From: Burkholderia singularis
GTDB taxonomy: Bacteria; Pseudomonadota; Gammaproteobacteria; Burkholderiales; Burkholderiaceae
Reading direction: 5' to 3'
Assembly: GCF_900176645.1 (NCBI RefSeq)
Contig: NZ_FXAN01000086.1
Span: 1 to 32,717, forward strand
DNA: 32,717 bases
The notes under the pieces are model-generated. The model saw only the letters and a list, made by a program, of their open reading frames with translations. It did not search any database and was not told where the DNA came from. Below are positions 1-10,095 of the stretch, piece by piece (the first letter of the stretch is position 1; each line of letters begins with the position of its first letter). The position numbers and the translations under genes are program-made.

Positions 1-30
1 ATGGGGCGCGGCCGCGCGGCCGCGCCCCAT
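1..30. repeat. 30-bp perfect palindrome, hairpin-forming
   Basis: Both strands read the same: the two 15-base arms are exact reverse complements and almost entirely G/C, containing two GCGGCCGC octamers. As RNA it would form a very stable stem. There is no T-run after it, so it is not a classical intrinsic terminator. It may be the 3' end of a transcript lying outside the window, but the neighbouring gene cannot be seen. Confidence 0.6.
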
Positions 31-337
31 CGCGGCGCGGCGCGGTGCGCCGGCGTCGGCAGTTGCCTGAGCTGACACGGCATCGCCGTCGAACACATCG
101 GCTTCGGCTGGATCGGCAACGGAACGGCGAACGGGTACGGGCATCGGTCAGAGAAGGCTTCGTCGAGCAAGTACAATAGCGGCTTTCACGTCACGCGAAC
201 GCACCACGCCGGCCGGCCGCGCAACCCCGCCATCATAGCGGCTCACGCACGCCGCCACGCGCTTTGCTTGTGCGGCCGGCCGTCCCGACCCGGTTTGCAG
301 TCCCGGTTTGCAATCCCGTTTCGCAGCTTTATTTCGC
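31..337. other. intergenic region upstream of queA
   Basis: About 300 bases with no convincing gene. Open frames here are shadows of the GC-rich composition. A -10-like TACAAT lies at 172-177, about 160 bases before the queA start, but I see no good -35 at the usual distance. TTG and GTG codons in frame just upstream of queA (e.g. TTG at 308) lack ribosome-binding sequences. Confidence 0.4.
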
Positions 338-2801
<2,464 letters not shown>

Positions 2802-2832
2802 CGGCCCGCCACGCCGGTTGCGCGCAACATCT

Positions 2833-2958
2833 TACAATATTCTTTCGATACGCACGCAAACGCGCGCCAATCGGCGTGAGCGGCCCGTGAACGGTCGTTA
2901 ACAGCTTGAAACCAAAGCGCATTTGCGCCGCTGTCGCAATGAGGGCCGGTGGTAGAAT
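2833..2958 (+). promoter_or_regulatory. candidate promoter region of yajC-secD-secF
   Basis: The 198-base spacer between tgt and yajC has locally lower GC and two -10-like hexamers, TACAAT at 2833-2838 and TAGAAT at 2953-2958. Neither has a strong -35 at 16-18 bases, so placement is tentative. It suggests the sec genes can be transcribed independently of queA-tgt. Confidence 0.35.
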
Positions 2959-2999
2959 AACCGGCTTGTTTTTTTCGATCTTCCCACGGAGAGACCAAC

Positions 3000-3326
3000 G
3001 TGTCGTTCATTTCCAATGCCTATGCGCAAGGCGCAGCGGGCGGCGCCGAATCGAGCCTGATGAGCTTCCTGCCGCTCGTGCTGATGTTCGGTGTGCTTTA
3101 CTTCATCATGATCCGTCCGCAAATGAAGCGGCAGAAGGAGCACCGGAACATGCTCGCCGCGATGGCCAAGGGCGATGAAGTGGTGACGAGCGGCGGGCTC
3201 GTCGGCAAGGTGACGAAGGTGACGGATGCCTATATCGGCGTCGAAATCGCGTCGGGCACCGAAATCACCGTGCAGAAGGCCGCCGTGACGGCCATCCTGC
3301 CGAAGGGCACGATCAAGTCGCTGTAA
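3000..3326 (+). CDS. yajC: Sec translocon accessory subunit YajC
   Basis: Small inner-membrane protein of the SecDF-YajC complex that assists preprotein export through SecYEG. The 108-residue product has a short N-terminus (MSFISNAYAQGAAGG), one transmembrane helix around residues 21-37 (FLPLVLMFGVLYFIMI), then the basic motif RPQMKRQKEH and a small cytoplasmic domain with the typical VVTSGGLVGKV block. The start is GTG at 3000, preceded by CGGAGAG. It is placed directly before secD and secF, as in E. coli, with a 104-base spacer to secD. Confidence 0.95.
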   Translation: MSFISNAYAQGAAGGAESSLMSFLPLVLMFGVLYFIMIRPQMKRQKEHRNMLAAMAKGDEVVTSGGLVGKVTKVTDAYIGVEIASGTEITVQKAAVTAILPKGTIKSL

Positions 3327-3430
3327 GCCCCCGCCGCCGCGTTCGCGCGCCCGAGCGCCCCGCCGCATGCGCGGCGCGGGCGGCGCCGGATGCGGCGCAA
3401 TCCCAGCCAACCCACCCGTTCGGCCCCCTC

Positions 3431-5458
3431 ATGAATCGTTATCCACTCTGGAAATATGTCGTGATGGTCGTGGCGCTCGCCATCGGCTTCCTATACACGC
3501 TGCCCAACTTCTTCGGAGAAGCGCCGGCGGTGCAGGTGTCGAGCGGCAAGGCCACGGTCAAGCTCGGCGCCGACACGCTCGCGCAGGTCGAAACCGCGCT
3601 CAAGGCCAACAACGTCGCGGCCGACGACGTCACGTTCGACAACGCATCCGCGAACGCGACCATCCGCGTGCGCCTGAAGGACACCGACACGCAGTTGCGC
3701 GTGAAGGATCTGCTGCAAAAGACGCTGAACGCCGATCCGAACGATCCGCAGTACGTCGTCGCGCTGAACCTGCAAAGCGCGTCGCCGCGCTGGCTGAGTG
3801 CGCTGCACGCGCTGCCGATGTATCTCGGTCTCGATTTGCGCGGCGGCGTCCACTTCCTGCTGCAGGTCGACATGACGGGCGCGCTGACGAAAAAGCTCGA
3901 CTCCGACGCGTCCGACGCGCGCACGCTGCTGCGCGACAAGGGTATCCGCGACGGCGGCGTGAACCGCGTCGACCAAGCTGTGGTCGCGAATTTCGCCGAC
4001 CAGGACACCGCGGAGCAGGCGCGCAAGCTGCTCGCGCAGTCCGTCTCCGAGCTGCAATGGGCCACGCAGCCGGGCGGCGGCGGCTATCAGGTGGTCGGCA
4101 CGTTCACGCCGGCCGTGCAAAAGGCCGTCGAGGACGCCGCGCTCAAGCAGAACCTGACGACGCTGCACAACCGCGTCAACGAGCTGGGCGTATCCGAGCC
4201 GATCCTCCAGCAGCAGGGCAACGACCGGATCGTCGTCGAGCTGCCGGGCGTGCAGGACACCGCGAAGGCGAAGGACATCATCGGCCGCACGGCGACGCTC
4301 GAGGCGCGCCTCGCCGATCCGCTCAACACGCACCCGAATCCGAACGATCCGGTGCCGCCCGGCGAGGAATTGTTCACGCAGGGCAACCAGACGCCCGTGC
4401 TGCTGAAGAAGCAAGTGATCTTCACCGGCGACCGGATCATCGACGCGTCGGCCGGTTTCGACGAACATCAGCGTCCGTCCGTCAACATCCGCCTTGATGC
4501 GGCAGGCGGCCGCGCGGTGCGCGCGGTGTCGCGCGAGAACATCGGCAAGCCGATGGCGATGGTGCTGTTCGAGAAGGGCCGCGGCGAAGTGCTGACCGTC
4601 GCGACGATCCAGTCCGAGCTTGGCGACCGCTTCCAGATCACCGGCCAGCCGACGCCGCAGGCGGCCACCGATCTCGCGCTGCTGCTGCGCGCGGGCTCGC
4701 TCGCCGCGCCGATGGACATCATCGAGGAACGCACGATCGGCCCGAGCCTCGGCGCGGACAACATCAAGATGGGCTTCCATTCGGTGGTCTGGGGCTTCGT
4801 TGCGATCGCCGTGTTCATGATCGCGTACTACATGCTGTTCGGCCTGGTGTCGGTGATCGGGCTGTCGGTGAACCTGCTGCTGCTGATCGCCGTGCTGTCG
4901 ATGATGCAGGCCACGCTCACGCTGCCCGGCATCGCCGCGATCGCGCTCGCGCTCGGCATGGCGATCGACTCGAACGTGCTGATCAACGAGCGCATCCGCG
5001 AGGAGCTGCGCAACGGCGCGGCGCCGCAAACCGCGATCCAGCAAGGCTACGCGCACGCGTGGGCGACGATTTTCGATTCGAACGTCACGACGCTGATCGC
5101 CGGCCTCGCGCTGCTCGCGTTCGGCTCGGGCCCGGTGCGCGGCTTCGCGATCGTTCACTGCATCGGCATCGTCACGTCGATGTTCTCCGCGGTGTTCTTC
5201 TCGCGCGGGCTCGTGAATCTCTGGTACGGCGGACGCAGGAAGCTTCAGTCGCTCGCGATCGGGCAGGTGTGGCGCCCCGCCGCCGACGCGCCCGGCGCGC
5301 CCGCGCAACTCGGCGACGACGCGCGGGCGAACGCGCCGCTTGCCGGCACGCACGCCGCCACGCCGAAGCAGCCCGCCAATGCGCCGCGCGCCGGCAAGCC
5401 GGTCGCGCGCCGCCGCTCGGGGCCGGGCGTGCCGCCGAAGCAAGGCCCGTCCAACTAA
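3431..5458 (+). CDS. secD: protein translocase subunit SecD
   Basis: Inner-membrane RND-type subunit that uses the proton gradient to pull exported proteins through and release them on the periplasmic side. The 675-residue product has TM1 at about 9-27, the family motif GLDLRGGVHFLLQVDM at about 134-149, a large periplasmic domain with the VNELGVSEPILQQQG block, and a cluster of five C-terminal helices starting near residue 447 with the conserved ALGMAIDSNVLINERIREE segment. From about residue 601 to the end there is a cytoplasmic tail rich in Ala, Pro, Gly and Arg that ends in a basic patch (ARRRSGPGVPPKQGPSN); it is longer than in E. coli SecD and probably disordered. secF follows after 15 bases, so co-translation is likely. 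Confidence 0.96.
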   Translation: MNRYPLWKYVVMVVALAIGFLYTLPNFFGEAPAVQVSSGKATVKLGADTLAQVETALKANNVAADDVTFDNASANATIRVRLKDTDTQLRVKDLLQKTLNADPNDPQYVVALNLQSASPRWLSALHALPMYLGLDLRGGVHFLLQVDMTGALTKKLDSDASDARTLLRDKGIRDGGVNRVDQAVVANFADQDTAEQARKLLAQSVSELQWATQPGGGGYQVVGTFTPAVQKAVEDAALKQNLTTLHNRVNELGVSEPILQQQGNDRIVVELPGVQDTAKAKDIIGRTATLEARLADPLNTHPNPNDPVPPGEELFTQGNQTPVLLKKQVIFTGDRIIDASAGFDEHQRPSVNIRLDAAGGRAVRAVSRENIGKPMAMVLFEKGRGEVLTVATIQSELGDRFQITGQPTPQAATDLALLLRAGSLAAPMDIIEERTIGPSLGADNIKMGFHSVVWGFVAIAVFMIAYYMLFGLVSVIGLSVNLLLLIAVLSMMQATLTLPGIAAIALALGMAIDSNVLINERIREELRNGAAPQTAIQQGYAHAWATIFDSNVTTLIAGLALLAFGSGPVRGFAIVHCIGIVTSMFSAVFFSRGLVNLWYGGRRKLQSLAIGQVWRPAADAPGAPAQLGDDARANAPLAGTHAATPKQPANAPRAGKPVARRRSGPGVPPKQGPSN

Positions 5459-5473
5459 GCGCCGGAGACCATC

Positions 5474-6424
5474 ATGGAATTTTTCCGCATCCGTAAAGAC
5501 ATCCCGTTCATGCGGCACGCGCTGGTCTTCAACGTGATCTCGCTCGTGACGTTCGTGGCCGCCGTGTTCTTCCTGTTCCATCGCGGGCTGCATCTGTCCG
5601 TCGAGTTCACGGGCGGCACGGTGATCGAAGTGCAATACCAGCAGGCCGCGCAGCTCGAGCCGGTGCGCGCGACGCTCGGCCAGCTCGGCTATGCCGATGC
5701 GCAGGTGCAGAACTTCGGCACGTCGCGCAACGTGCTGATCCGGCTGCCGCTCAAGCAAGGGCTCACGTCCGCGCAACAGAGCGACCAGGTGATGGCGGGG
5801 CTGAAGGCGCAGAGCCCGGACGTGCAATTGCAGCGCGTCGAGTTCGTCGGCCCGCAGGTCGGCCGCGAACTCGCGACCGACGGCCTGCTCGCGCTCGCGT
5901 GCGTCGTGATCGGCATCGTGATCTACCTGTCGTTTCGCTTCGAGTGGAAATACGCGGTCGCGGGCATCATCGCGAACCTGCACGACGTCGTGATCATTCT
6001 CGGCTTCTTCGCGTTCTTCCAGTGGGAGTTCTCGCTGTCGGTGCTGGCCGCGGTGCTCGCGGTGCTCGGCTACTCGGTCAACGAATCGGTCGTCATTTTC
6101 GACAGAATCCGCGAGACGTTCCGCCGTGAACGTAAGATGAGCGTGCAGGAAGTGATCAACCACGCGATCACCAGCACGATGTCGCGCACGATCATCACGC
6201 ACACGTCGACCGAAATGATGGTGCTGTCGATGTTCTTCTTCGGCGGCCCGACGCTGCACTACTTCGCGCTCGCGCTGACGGTGGGCATCATGTTCGGCAT
6301 CTACTCGTCGGTGTTCGTCGCCGGTTCGCTGGCGATGTGGCTCGGGATCAAACGCGAGGATCTGATGAAAGAGAAAAAAGCCGCGCACGACCCGAACGAC
6401 CCGAATGCGGGAGCCCAGGTTTGA
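5474..6424 (+). CDS. secF: protein translocase subunit SecF
   Basis: Partner of SecD in the SecDF-YajC export complex. The 316-residue product has an N-terminal helix (about 15-33), the family sequence SVEFTGGTVIEVQY, a periplasmic domain, and five C-terminal helices with VLGYSVNESVVIFDRIRE, the equivalent of the SecD motif, at about 198-215. A ribosome-binding GGAGA lies just upstream (5463-5467). It is the last gene of the yajC-secD-secF unit and is followed by a strong terminator. Length and motifs are normal. Confidence 0.96.
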   Translation: MEFFRIRKDIPFMRHALVFNVISLVTFVAAVFFLFHRGLHLSVEFTGGTVIEVQYQQAAQLEPVRATLGQLGYADAQVQNFGTSRNVLIRLPLKQGLTSAQQSDQVMAGLKAQSPDVQLQRVEFVGPQVGRELATDGLLALACVVIGIVIYLSFRFEWKYAVAGIIANLHDVVIILGFFAFFQWEFSLSVLAAVLAVLGYSVNESVVIFDRIRETFRRERKMSVQEVINHAITSTMSRTIITHTSTEMMVLSMFFFGGPTLHYFALALTVGIMFGIYSSVFVAGSLAMWLGIKREDLMKEKKAAHDPNDPNAGAQV

Positions 6425-6501
6425 GCGGGATTCGCACCGCTTGAAAGCGTTGCTCGTGCTGCTTTGAACGTGCCGCTCGGCGGCGACGCTTGAAAACGAT
6501 G

Positions 6502-6534
6502 AAGGCCGGTTCGTTGCGAACCGGCCTTTTTTTG
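6502..6534 (+). terminator. rho-independent terminator after secF
   Basis: Arms AAGGCCGGTTCG (6502-6513) and CGAACCGGCCTT (6517-6528) enclose a 3-base loop and run into a seven-T tract (6527-6533). Classic intrinsic terminator for the + strand sec operon. Confidence 0.92.
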
Positions 6535-6551
6535 TGCGCATCCCAGCGCAC

Positions 6552-6584
6552 AAAAAAAGGCCGCGCTCCTTGCGAAGCGCGGCC
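6552..6584 (-). terminator. rho-independent terminator of the yceI operon
   Basis: On the - strand, arms GGCCGCGCT/AGCGCGGCC (6576-6584 and 6559-6567) enclose an 8-base loop and are followed by a seven-T tract (A-run 6552-6558 on +). It faces the secF terminator. Confidence 0.9.
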
Positions 6585-6635
6585 GCGTAGCCTGCTCCAC
6601 CGCGCAGCGCAAGCACGCGCGGTTTCGCATCACGC

Positions 6636-7214
6636 TTACTGCTTCACCGCCTCGGCCGTGATCAGCAGCTTCGTCTTCATCTTGAAACCGTACTGCTTGC
6701 CGTAGTCGAGGCCGAAATCGTCGCGGTTGAACTCGCCGGCTGCATCCACGCCGCATACTTCCTTCTTCAGCATCGGATGCGGCATGCACTTGAACGAAAC
6801 GATCTTCAGCGTCAGCGGCTTCGTCACGCCATGCAGCGTCAGATTGCCGACCACTTCCGCCGGTTTGTCGCCTTCGAACTTGATCGTGCCCTTGTAGTTC
6901 GCATCCGGATACTTGGCCGAATCGAAGAAATCGGCGGTCTGCAAATGCTCGTTGAGCTTCGTATTGCCCGTCGCGATCGACGCAACCTTCGTCGTCACGT
7001 CGACCGTGCCCGTCTTCGCCGCGCGGTCGAGCGTCACCGTGCCGCTCGACTCGTCGAACTTACCGCGCCACACCGACAGCCCGCCGAAGTGGTCGGCCTC
7101 GAAGCTCGGGTACGTGTGGGTCGGGTCGAACTTGTAGGTGTCGGGGGCGGCGTGCGCCGAGAACGACAGTGCGGCGGCCAGCGCACCCGCCGCGATCATC
7201 AGTTGCTGGTTCAA
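6636..7214 (-). CDS. YceI-family periplasmic protein (first copy, distal gene)
   Basis: YceI proteins are secreted lipocalin-like barrels that bind long isoprenoid or fatty chains; the physiological role is uncertain. The 192-residue product has a signal peptide ([21 protein letters not shown], cleavage expected after SAHA) and then the family core: [63 protein letters not shown] and [11 protein letters not shown]. The chosen start is an unusual TTG at 7214 because AAGGAG (7226-7221 on the - strand) lies six bases before it and no ATG fits; the next ATG would shorten the signal peptide by five residues. It lies downstream of a second YceI gene and a cytochrome b561 in the same direction, 145 bases after the former. 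Confidence 0.92.
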   Translation of the reverse strand: MNQQLMIAAGALAAALSFSAHAAPDTYKFDPTHTYPSFEADHFGGLSVWRGKFDESSGTVTLDRAAKTGTVDVTTKVASIATGNTKLNEHLQTADFFDSAKYPDANYKGTIKFEGDKPAEVVGNLTLHGVTKPLTLKIVSFKCMPHPMLKKEVCGVDAAGEFNRDDFGLDYGKQYGFKMKTKLLITAEAVKQ

Positions 7215-7220
7215 ATCAAT

Positions 7221-7226
7221 CTCCTT
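7221..7226 (-). promoter_or_regulatory. ribosome-binding site deciding a TTG start
   Basis: AAGGAG on the - strand, six bases before TTG at 7214. It is the main reason for calling a TTG start for the distal YceI gene. Confidence 0.7.
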
Positions 7227-7359
7227 GTGACGGGGCCGCCCGCCAGGGCGGCGTGGTGGTGCGAAAAAATCTCCCGGCCCGCCCAGAGCCGTGAGTCGAG
7301 TGAAACAAAAACAGCGCGGGACCGCGACGCGGCGGCCCCGGCGGCCTAAGCCGCCCGCG

Positions 7360-7920
7360 TCATTTCGCGGCGACGATATGGAACTTGATCTGCACTTCGT
7401 CGGCAACGATCGACGTATCCTTCCACTCGCCAGTGCCGACGTTGAATGCCGAACGCTTGATCGGCAGCACGCCGTCGAACGTCTGCGTCGCGCCGCTGGA
7501 GGTGACCGTCACGGGCAAAGTGACCGCCTGGGTCTTGCCCTTGATCGTCAGCTTGCCCGACACGTTGTACTTGTTGCCGCCCGCGGGCGCGATCGCGGTC
7601 GACACGAAGCTCGCCTGCGGATACGTCTTCGCGTCGAACCAGTCCTTGCCCGCGACCTGGTCGTTGTACATTTGATCGCCGAGATCGTAGCTCGCGACAT
7701 CGATCGTCACCTGGGCGCTGCCCTGCGCGGCCTTCGCCGGATCGAACTTGATCTGCGCGTTGAACTTCTTGAACACGCCTTCCGTCGGCACGTTCATCTG
7801 CTTGGACACGGCCGACACCTTGCTCTTGGCCAGATCGACCTGTGCAAGCGCATCGCCCGACAAGGCAACCGAAGCGGCTGCAAACGCCGCGAGCATGTAA
7901 CGGTAGAACGAGACTTTCAT
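7360..7920 (-). CDS. YceI-family periplasmic protein (second copy, middle gene)
   Basis: A 186-residue YceI-like protein with a signal peptide ([20 protein letters not shown], then SGDALAQ with likely cleavage after ALA) and a core showing [20 protein letters not shown], a central block with [33 protein letters not shown], and the C-terminal [13 protein letters not shown]. It is clearly related to but divergent from its downstream neighbour, so this is an old tandem duplication rather than a recent one. It lies 20 bases after the cytochrome b561 gene, so the two are probably co-transcribed. Expected location is the periplasm. The ligand is unknown; binding of an isoprenoid such as a quinone is inferred from known family structures. 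Confidence 0.92.
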   Translation of the reverse strand: MKVSFYRYMLAAFAAASVALSGDALAQVDLAKSKVSAVSKQMNVPTEGVFKKFNAQIKFDPAKAAQGSAQVTIDVASYDLGDQMYNDQVAGKDWFDAKTYPQASFVSTAIAPAGGNKYNVSGKLTIKGKTQAVTLPVTVTSSGATQTFDGVLPIKRSAFNVGTGEWKDTSIVADEVQIKFHIVAAK

Positions 7921-7940
7921 AAGCGTTCCTGATTTCCGGG

Positions 7941-8507
7941 TTATTTGAGAAAGGGAAGCATACGCGACAGCACGCCGTCGCGATCGAGCCACTGGTGCTT
8001 GACGGCCGCGGCGACGTGCGCGGCAACGAGCGCAAGCAGACCGTAGTTGAGCGCGACGTGCGCCGCCTTCAACGTCGCCTTCAGCGCCGGGTCCGGGTCG
8101 ATCAGGCGCGGCAGCGGCACGAGACCGAGGTAGACGACCGGAATGTTCGCGGCCGAGCTGTACAAATAGCCCGTGGCCGGAATCGCGAGCATCAGCACGT
8201 AGAGCAGCGCATGCACGCCGTGTGCGCCCGCGCGCTGCCACGCGGGCATGCCGGCCGGCATCGGCGGCGGCACGTGGGTGGCGCGCCACAGCACGCGGGC
8301 GATCGCGAGCGCGAACACGGTGACGCCGATCCATTTGTGCCACGAGTAGTACTTGAGCTTGGCCGGCGTGAAACCGGGAATATCGGTCATCAGCCAGCCG
8401 AGCGCGAAGCCGCACACGATCAGGAGTGCGATCAGCCAATGAAGCGCGATCGCGGTGCGCGTATACGCCACCGGCGGGGCCGAGGCAGATGAAAAAAGCG
8501 AGGTCAT
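7941..8507 (-). CDS. cytochrome b561 family protein
   Basis: A di-haem b-type cytochrome in the inner membrane, likely passing electrons between quinones and a periplasmic partner. The 188-residue product has four predicted helices with the expected histidines: ALHWLIALLIV (helix 1), SWHKWIGVTVFALAIA (helix 2), HALLYVLMLAIPATGYLY (helix 3) and HVALNYGLLALVAAHVAAAVKH (helix 4). The ATG at 8507 is preceded by CTGGAGA. It is the first gene of the b561-YceI-YceI unit. E. coli also has adjacent YceI and b561 genes (yceI-yceJ), supporting a shared function. The frame is open further upstream, but those codons are not family-like. Confidence 0.92.
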   Translation of the reverse strand: MTSLFSSASAPPVAYTRTAIALHWLIALLIVCGFALGWLMTDIPGFTPAKLKYYSWHKWIGVTVFALAIARVLWRATHVPPPMPAGMPAWQRAGAHGVHALLYVLMLAIPATGYLYSSAANIPVVYLGLVPLPRLIDPDPALKATLKAAHVALNYGLLALVAAHVAAAVKHQWLDRDGVLSRMLPFLK

Positions 8508-8705
8508 GAATTCTCCAGTTATGCGAAGCGCCGCGCCGGCGCGCTCGTATCCGTGCAACGCATTCATTCCACGGCCGCCATGCTACCGTAACCGGCCGCG
8601 CTTGGCAGAAGCGCGCACGGCGGCGCGAGGCGGCCGGCGGCTCGAGCGGCCGACCGCCTCCGTCAGCCGAATGTCGCATACTTGACGCCGGGCAAATCGC
8701 CCTTT

Positions 8706-8714
8706 TGGTAATAT
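8706..8714 (+). promoter_or_regulatory. extended -10 promoter element for the pqi operon
   Basis: TGGTAATAT matches the extended -10 form (TGn followed by a -10 hexamer) in the divergent spacer between the b561 and pqi operons. TTGACG at 8682-8687 is 21 bases upstream, too far for a standard -35, so the extended -10 reading is preferred. Confidence 0.4.
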
Positions 8715-8773
8715 GGGCGCGGATTCCAGCCCTGCGGGCATGCACCGGCAATACCGCGCAACCGTCCCTTTCT

Positions 8774-9442
8774 ATGGAACGACACACTCTCATTGCCTGT
8801 CATGAGTGCGACGCACTGTTGCACAAACCACGCCTTAGCGGCAAACAAACCGCACGCTGCCCGCGCTGTGACGCACTGCTCTACCGGAGCGGCTCGGCGC
8901 AAATCGACCGCCTTTGCGCCCTCACGCTCGGCGCGCTCATCACGTTCCTGATCGCACAAGGGTTTCCGATCCTCGAAATGGACGTCAACGGCATGCGCGT
9001 GCAGACGACCGTGATCGGCGCGCTCGATACATTGTGGCGTCAGGGGATGGAAATCGTCGCGGTCATGGTGTTCTGCTCGACGCTGCTGTTTCCGCTGATC
9101 GAGCTCGCCGCGCTTCTCTACGTGCTTTTTGCGCTGCGCGCCGGCATCGTCCCGCCCGGCTTCAACCGCGTGCTGCGCGCAATCCAATTCGTGCGGCCGT
9201 GGGGAATGATCGAGGTGTTCATGCTCGGCATCCTCGTCACGATCGTGAAAATGGTGAGTCTGGCGCGCGTGATTCCGGACGCCGCACTGTTCGCGTTCGC
9301 CGCGCTCACACTGATACTCGCGGTCGTCGTCATGGTCGAGCCGCATACGCTGTGGGATATCGCCGACGAGTTGAACGAACGCGGGCGCAAGCCGGGCGAG
9401 CGCCCATCGGCCAGCCCGGCCGAGGAGGCACGCTGCCGATGA
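8774..9442 (+). CDS. pqiA: PqiA-family membrane protein, first half-size unit
   Basis: PqiA/LetA proteins are inner-membrane partners of MCE proteins in lipid trafficking between the membranes; their exact reaction is not settled. The 222-residue product has a rubredoxin-like zinc site (C-H-E-C near residue 9 and C-P-R-C near residue 30) followed by four predicted helices, including LTLGALITFLIAQGFPILEM and IEVFMLGILVTIVKMVSLA. It corresponds to one of the two repeats that are fused in E. coli PqiA (about 417 residues). The ATG at 8774 is chosen because it opens directly on the zinc ribbon (MERHTLIACHECD); the region upstream is promoter-like. Its stop overlaps the next start (ATGA). Confidence 0.9.
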   Translation: MERHTLIACHECDALLHKPRLSGKQTARCPRCDALLYRSGSAQIDRLCALTLGALITFLIAQGFPILEMDVNGMRVQTTVIGALDTLWRQGMEIVAVMVFCSTLLFPLIELAALLYVLFALRAGIVPPGFNRVLRAIQFVRPWGMIEVFMLGILVTIVKMVSLARVIPDAALFAFAALTLILAVVVMVEPHTLWDIADELNERGRKPGERPSASPAEEARCR

Positions 9443-10095
9443 GCGAGATCGTCACCGCCGCGCGTGCCGGCATGGCGAGCTGCCATGCATGTGCGCACGT
9501 GCAGAAACTTGCGCCCGTTTCGCCCGGCGCGCCGCACCCGAAAACACGTTGCGAGCGCTGCGGCGCGACGCTGCACCTGCGCACGCCGGACAGCATCGCG
9601 CGCACATGGGCGTTCCTGATCGCCGCGACGATCCTCTATCTGCCGGCGAATTTGCTGCCGATCATGCACACGACATCGATCGTCGGCTCGCAGGATGACA
9701 CGATCATGAGCGGCGTCGTCTATTTCTGGATATCGGGCGAATGGCCGTTGGCCGCCATCGTTTTCATCGCCAGCATCCTTGTGCCGATGCTCAAGCTCGG
9801 CGTGCTGCTCATTCTGGTCGTCACCGCGCAGCGCCGCTCCGCGTGGCGGCCGATGCAGCGCACCCGGCTGTACCGGATCGTCGAGCGCATCGGCCGCTGG
9901 TCGATGCTCGACATCTTCGTCGTCACGCTGACCGTCGCGCTCGTGCATTTCCGCTCGCTCGCGACGATCACCGCCGGCCCCGCCGCGCTCGCGTTCGGCG
10001 CGGTCGTAATTCTGACCATGATCGCGTCGATGCAGTTCGACCCCCGACTCATTTGGGACAACGTAGAAGAAACGTCAGGGAATCCTCATGAATAG
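9439..10095 (+). CDS. pqiA: PqiA-family membrane protein, second half-size unit
   Basis: A second 218-residue PqiA-type protein with its own zinc ribbon (CHAC around residues 13-16, CERC around 34-37) and four helices, including TWAFLIAATILYLPANLLPI, a typical PqiA segment, and FIASILVPMLKLGVLL. It starts within the stop of the preceding gene (ATGA at 9439-9442), with a good GAGGAG at 9422-9427, and overlaps the start of pqiB by eight bases. Together the two proteins supply the two halves that E. coli carries in one chain, so they probably form a heterodimer. Confidence 0.9.
   Translation: MSEIVTAARAGMASCHACAHVQKLAPVSPGAPHPKTRCERCGATLHLRTPDSIARTWAFLIAATILYLPANLLPIMHTTSIVGSQDDTIMSGVVYFWISGEWPLAAIVFIASILVPMLKLGVLLILVVTAQRRSAWRPMQRTRLYRIVERIGRWSMLDIFVVTLTVALVHFRSLATITAGPAALAFGAVVILTMIASMQFDPRLIWDNVEETSGNPHE

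Noticed and set aside
6421..6600. Small RNA between secF and the YceI gene
   Set aside because: The strong hairpins are better explained as two facing terminators with T-tracts directly after the two operons.
3491..6616. 1041-codon open frame on the - strand
   Set aside because: Lies exactly antisense to secD and secF; composition is Arg/His/Asp-rich repetitive shadow, typical of GC-rich DNA.
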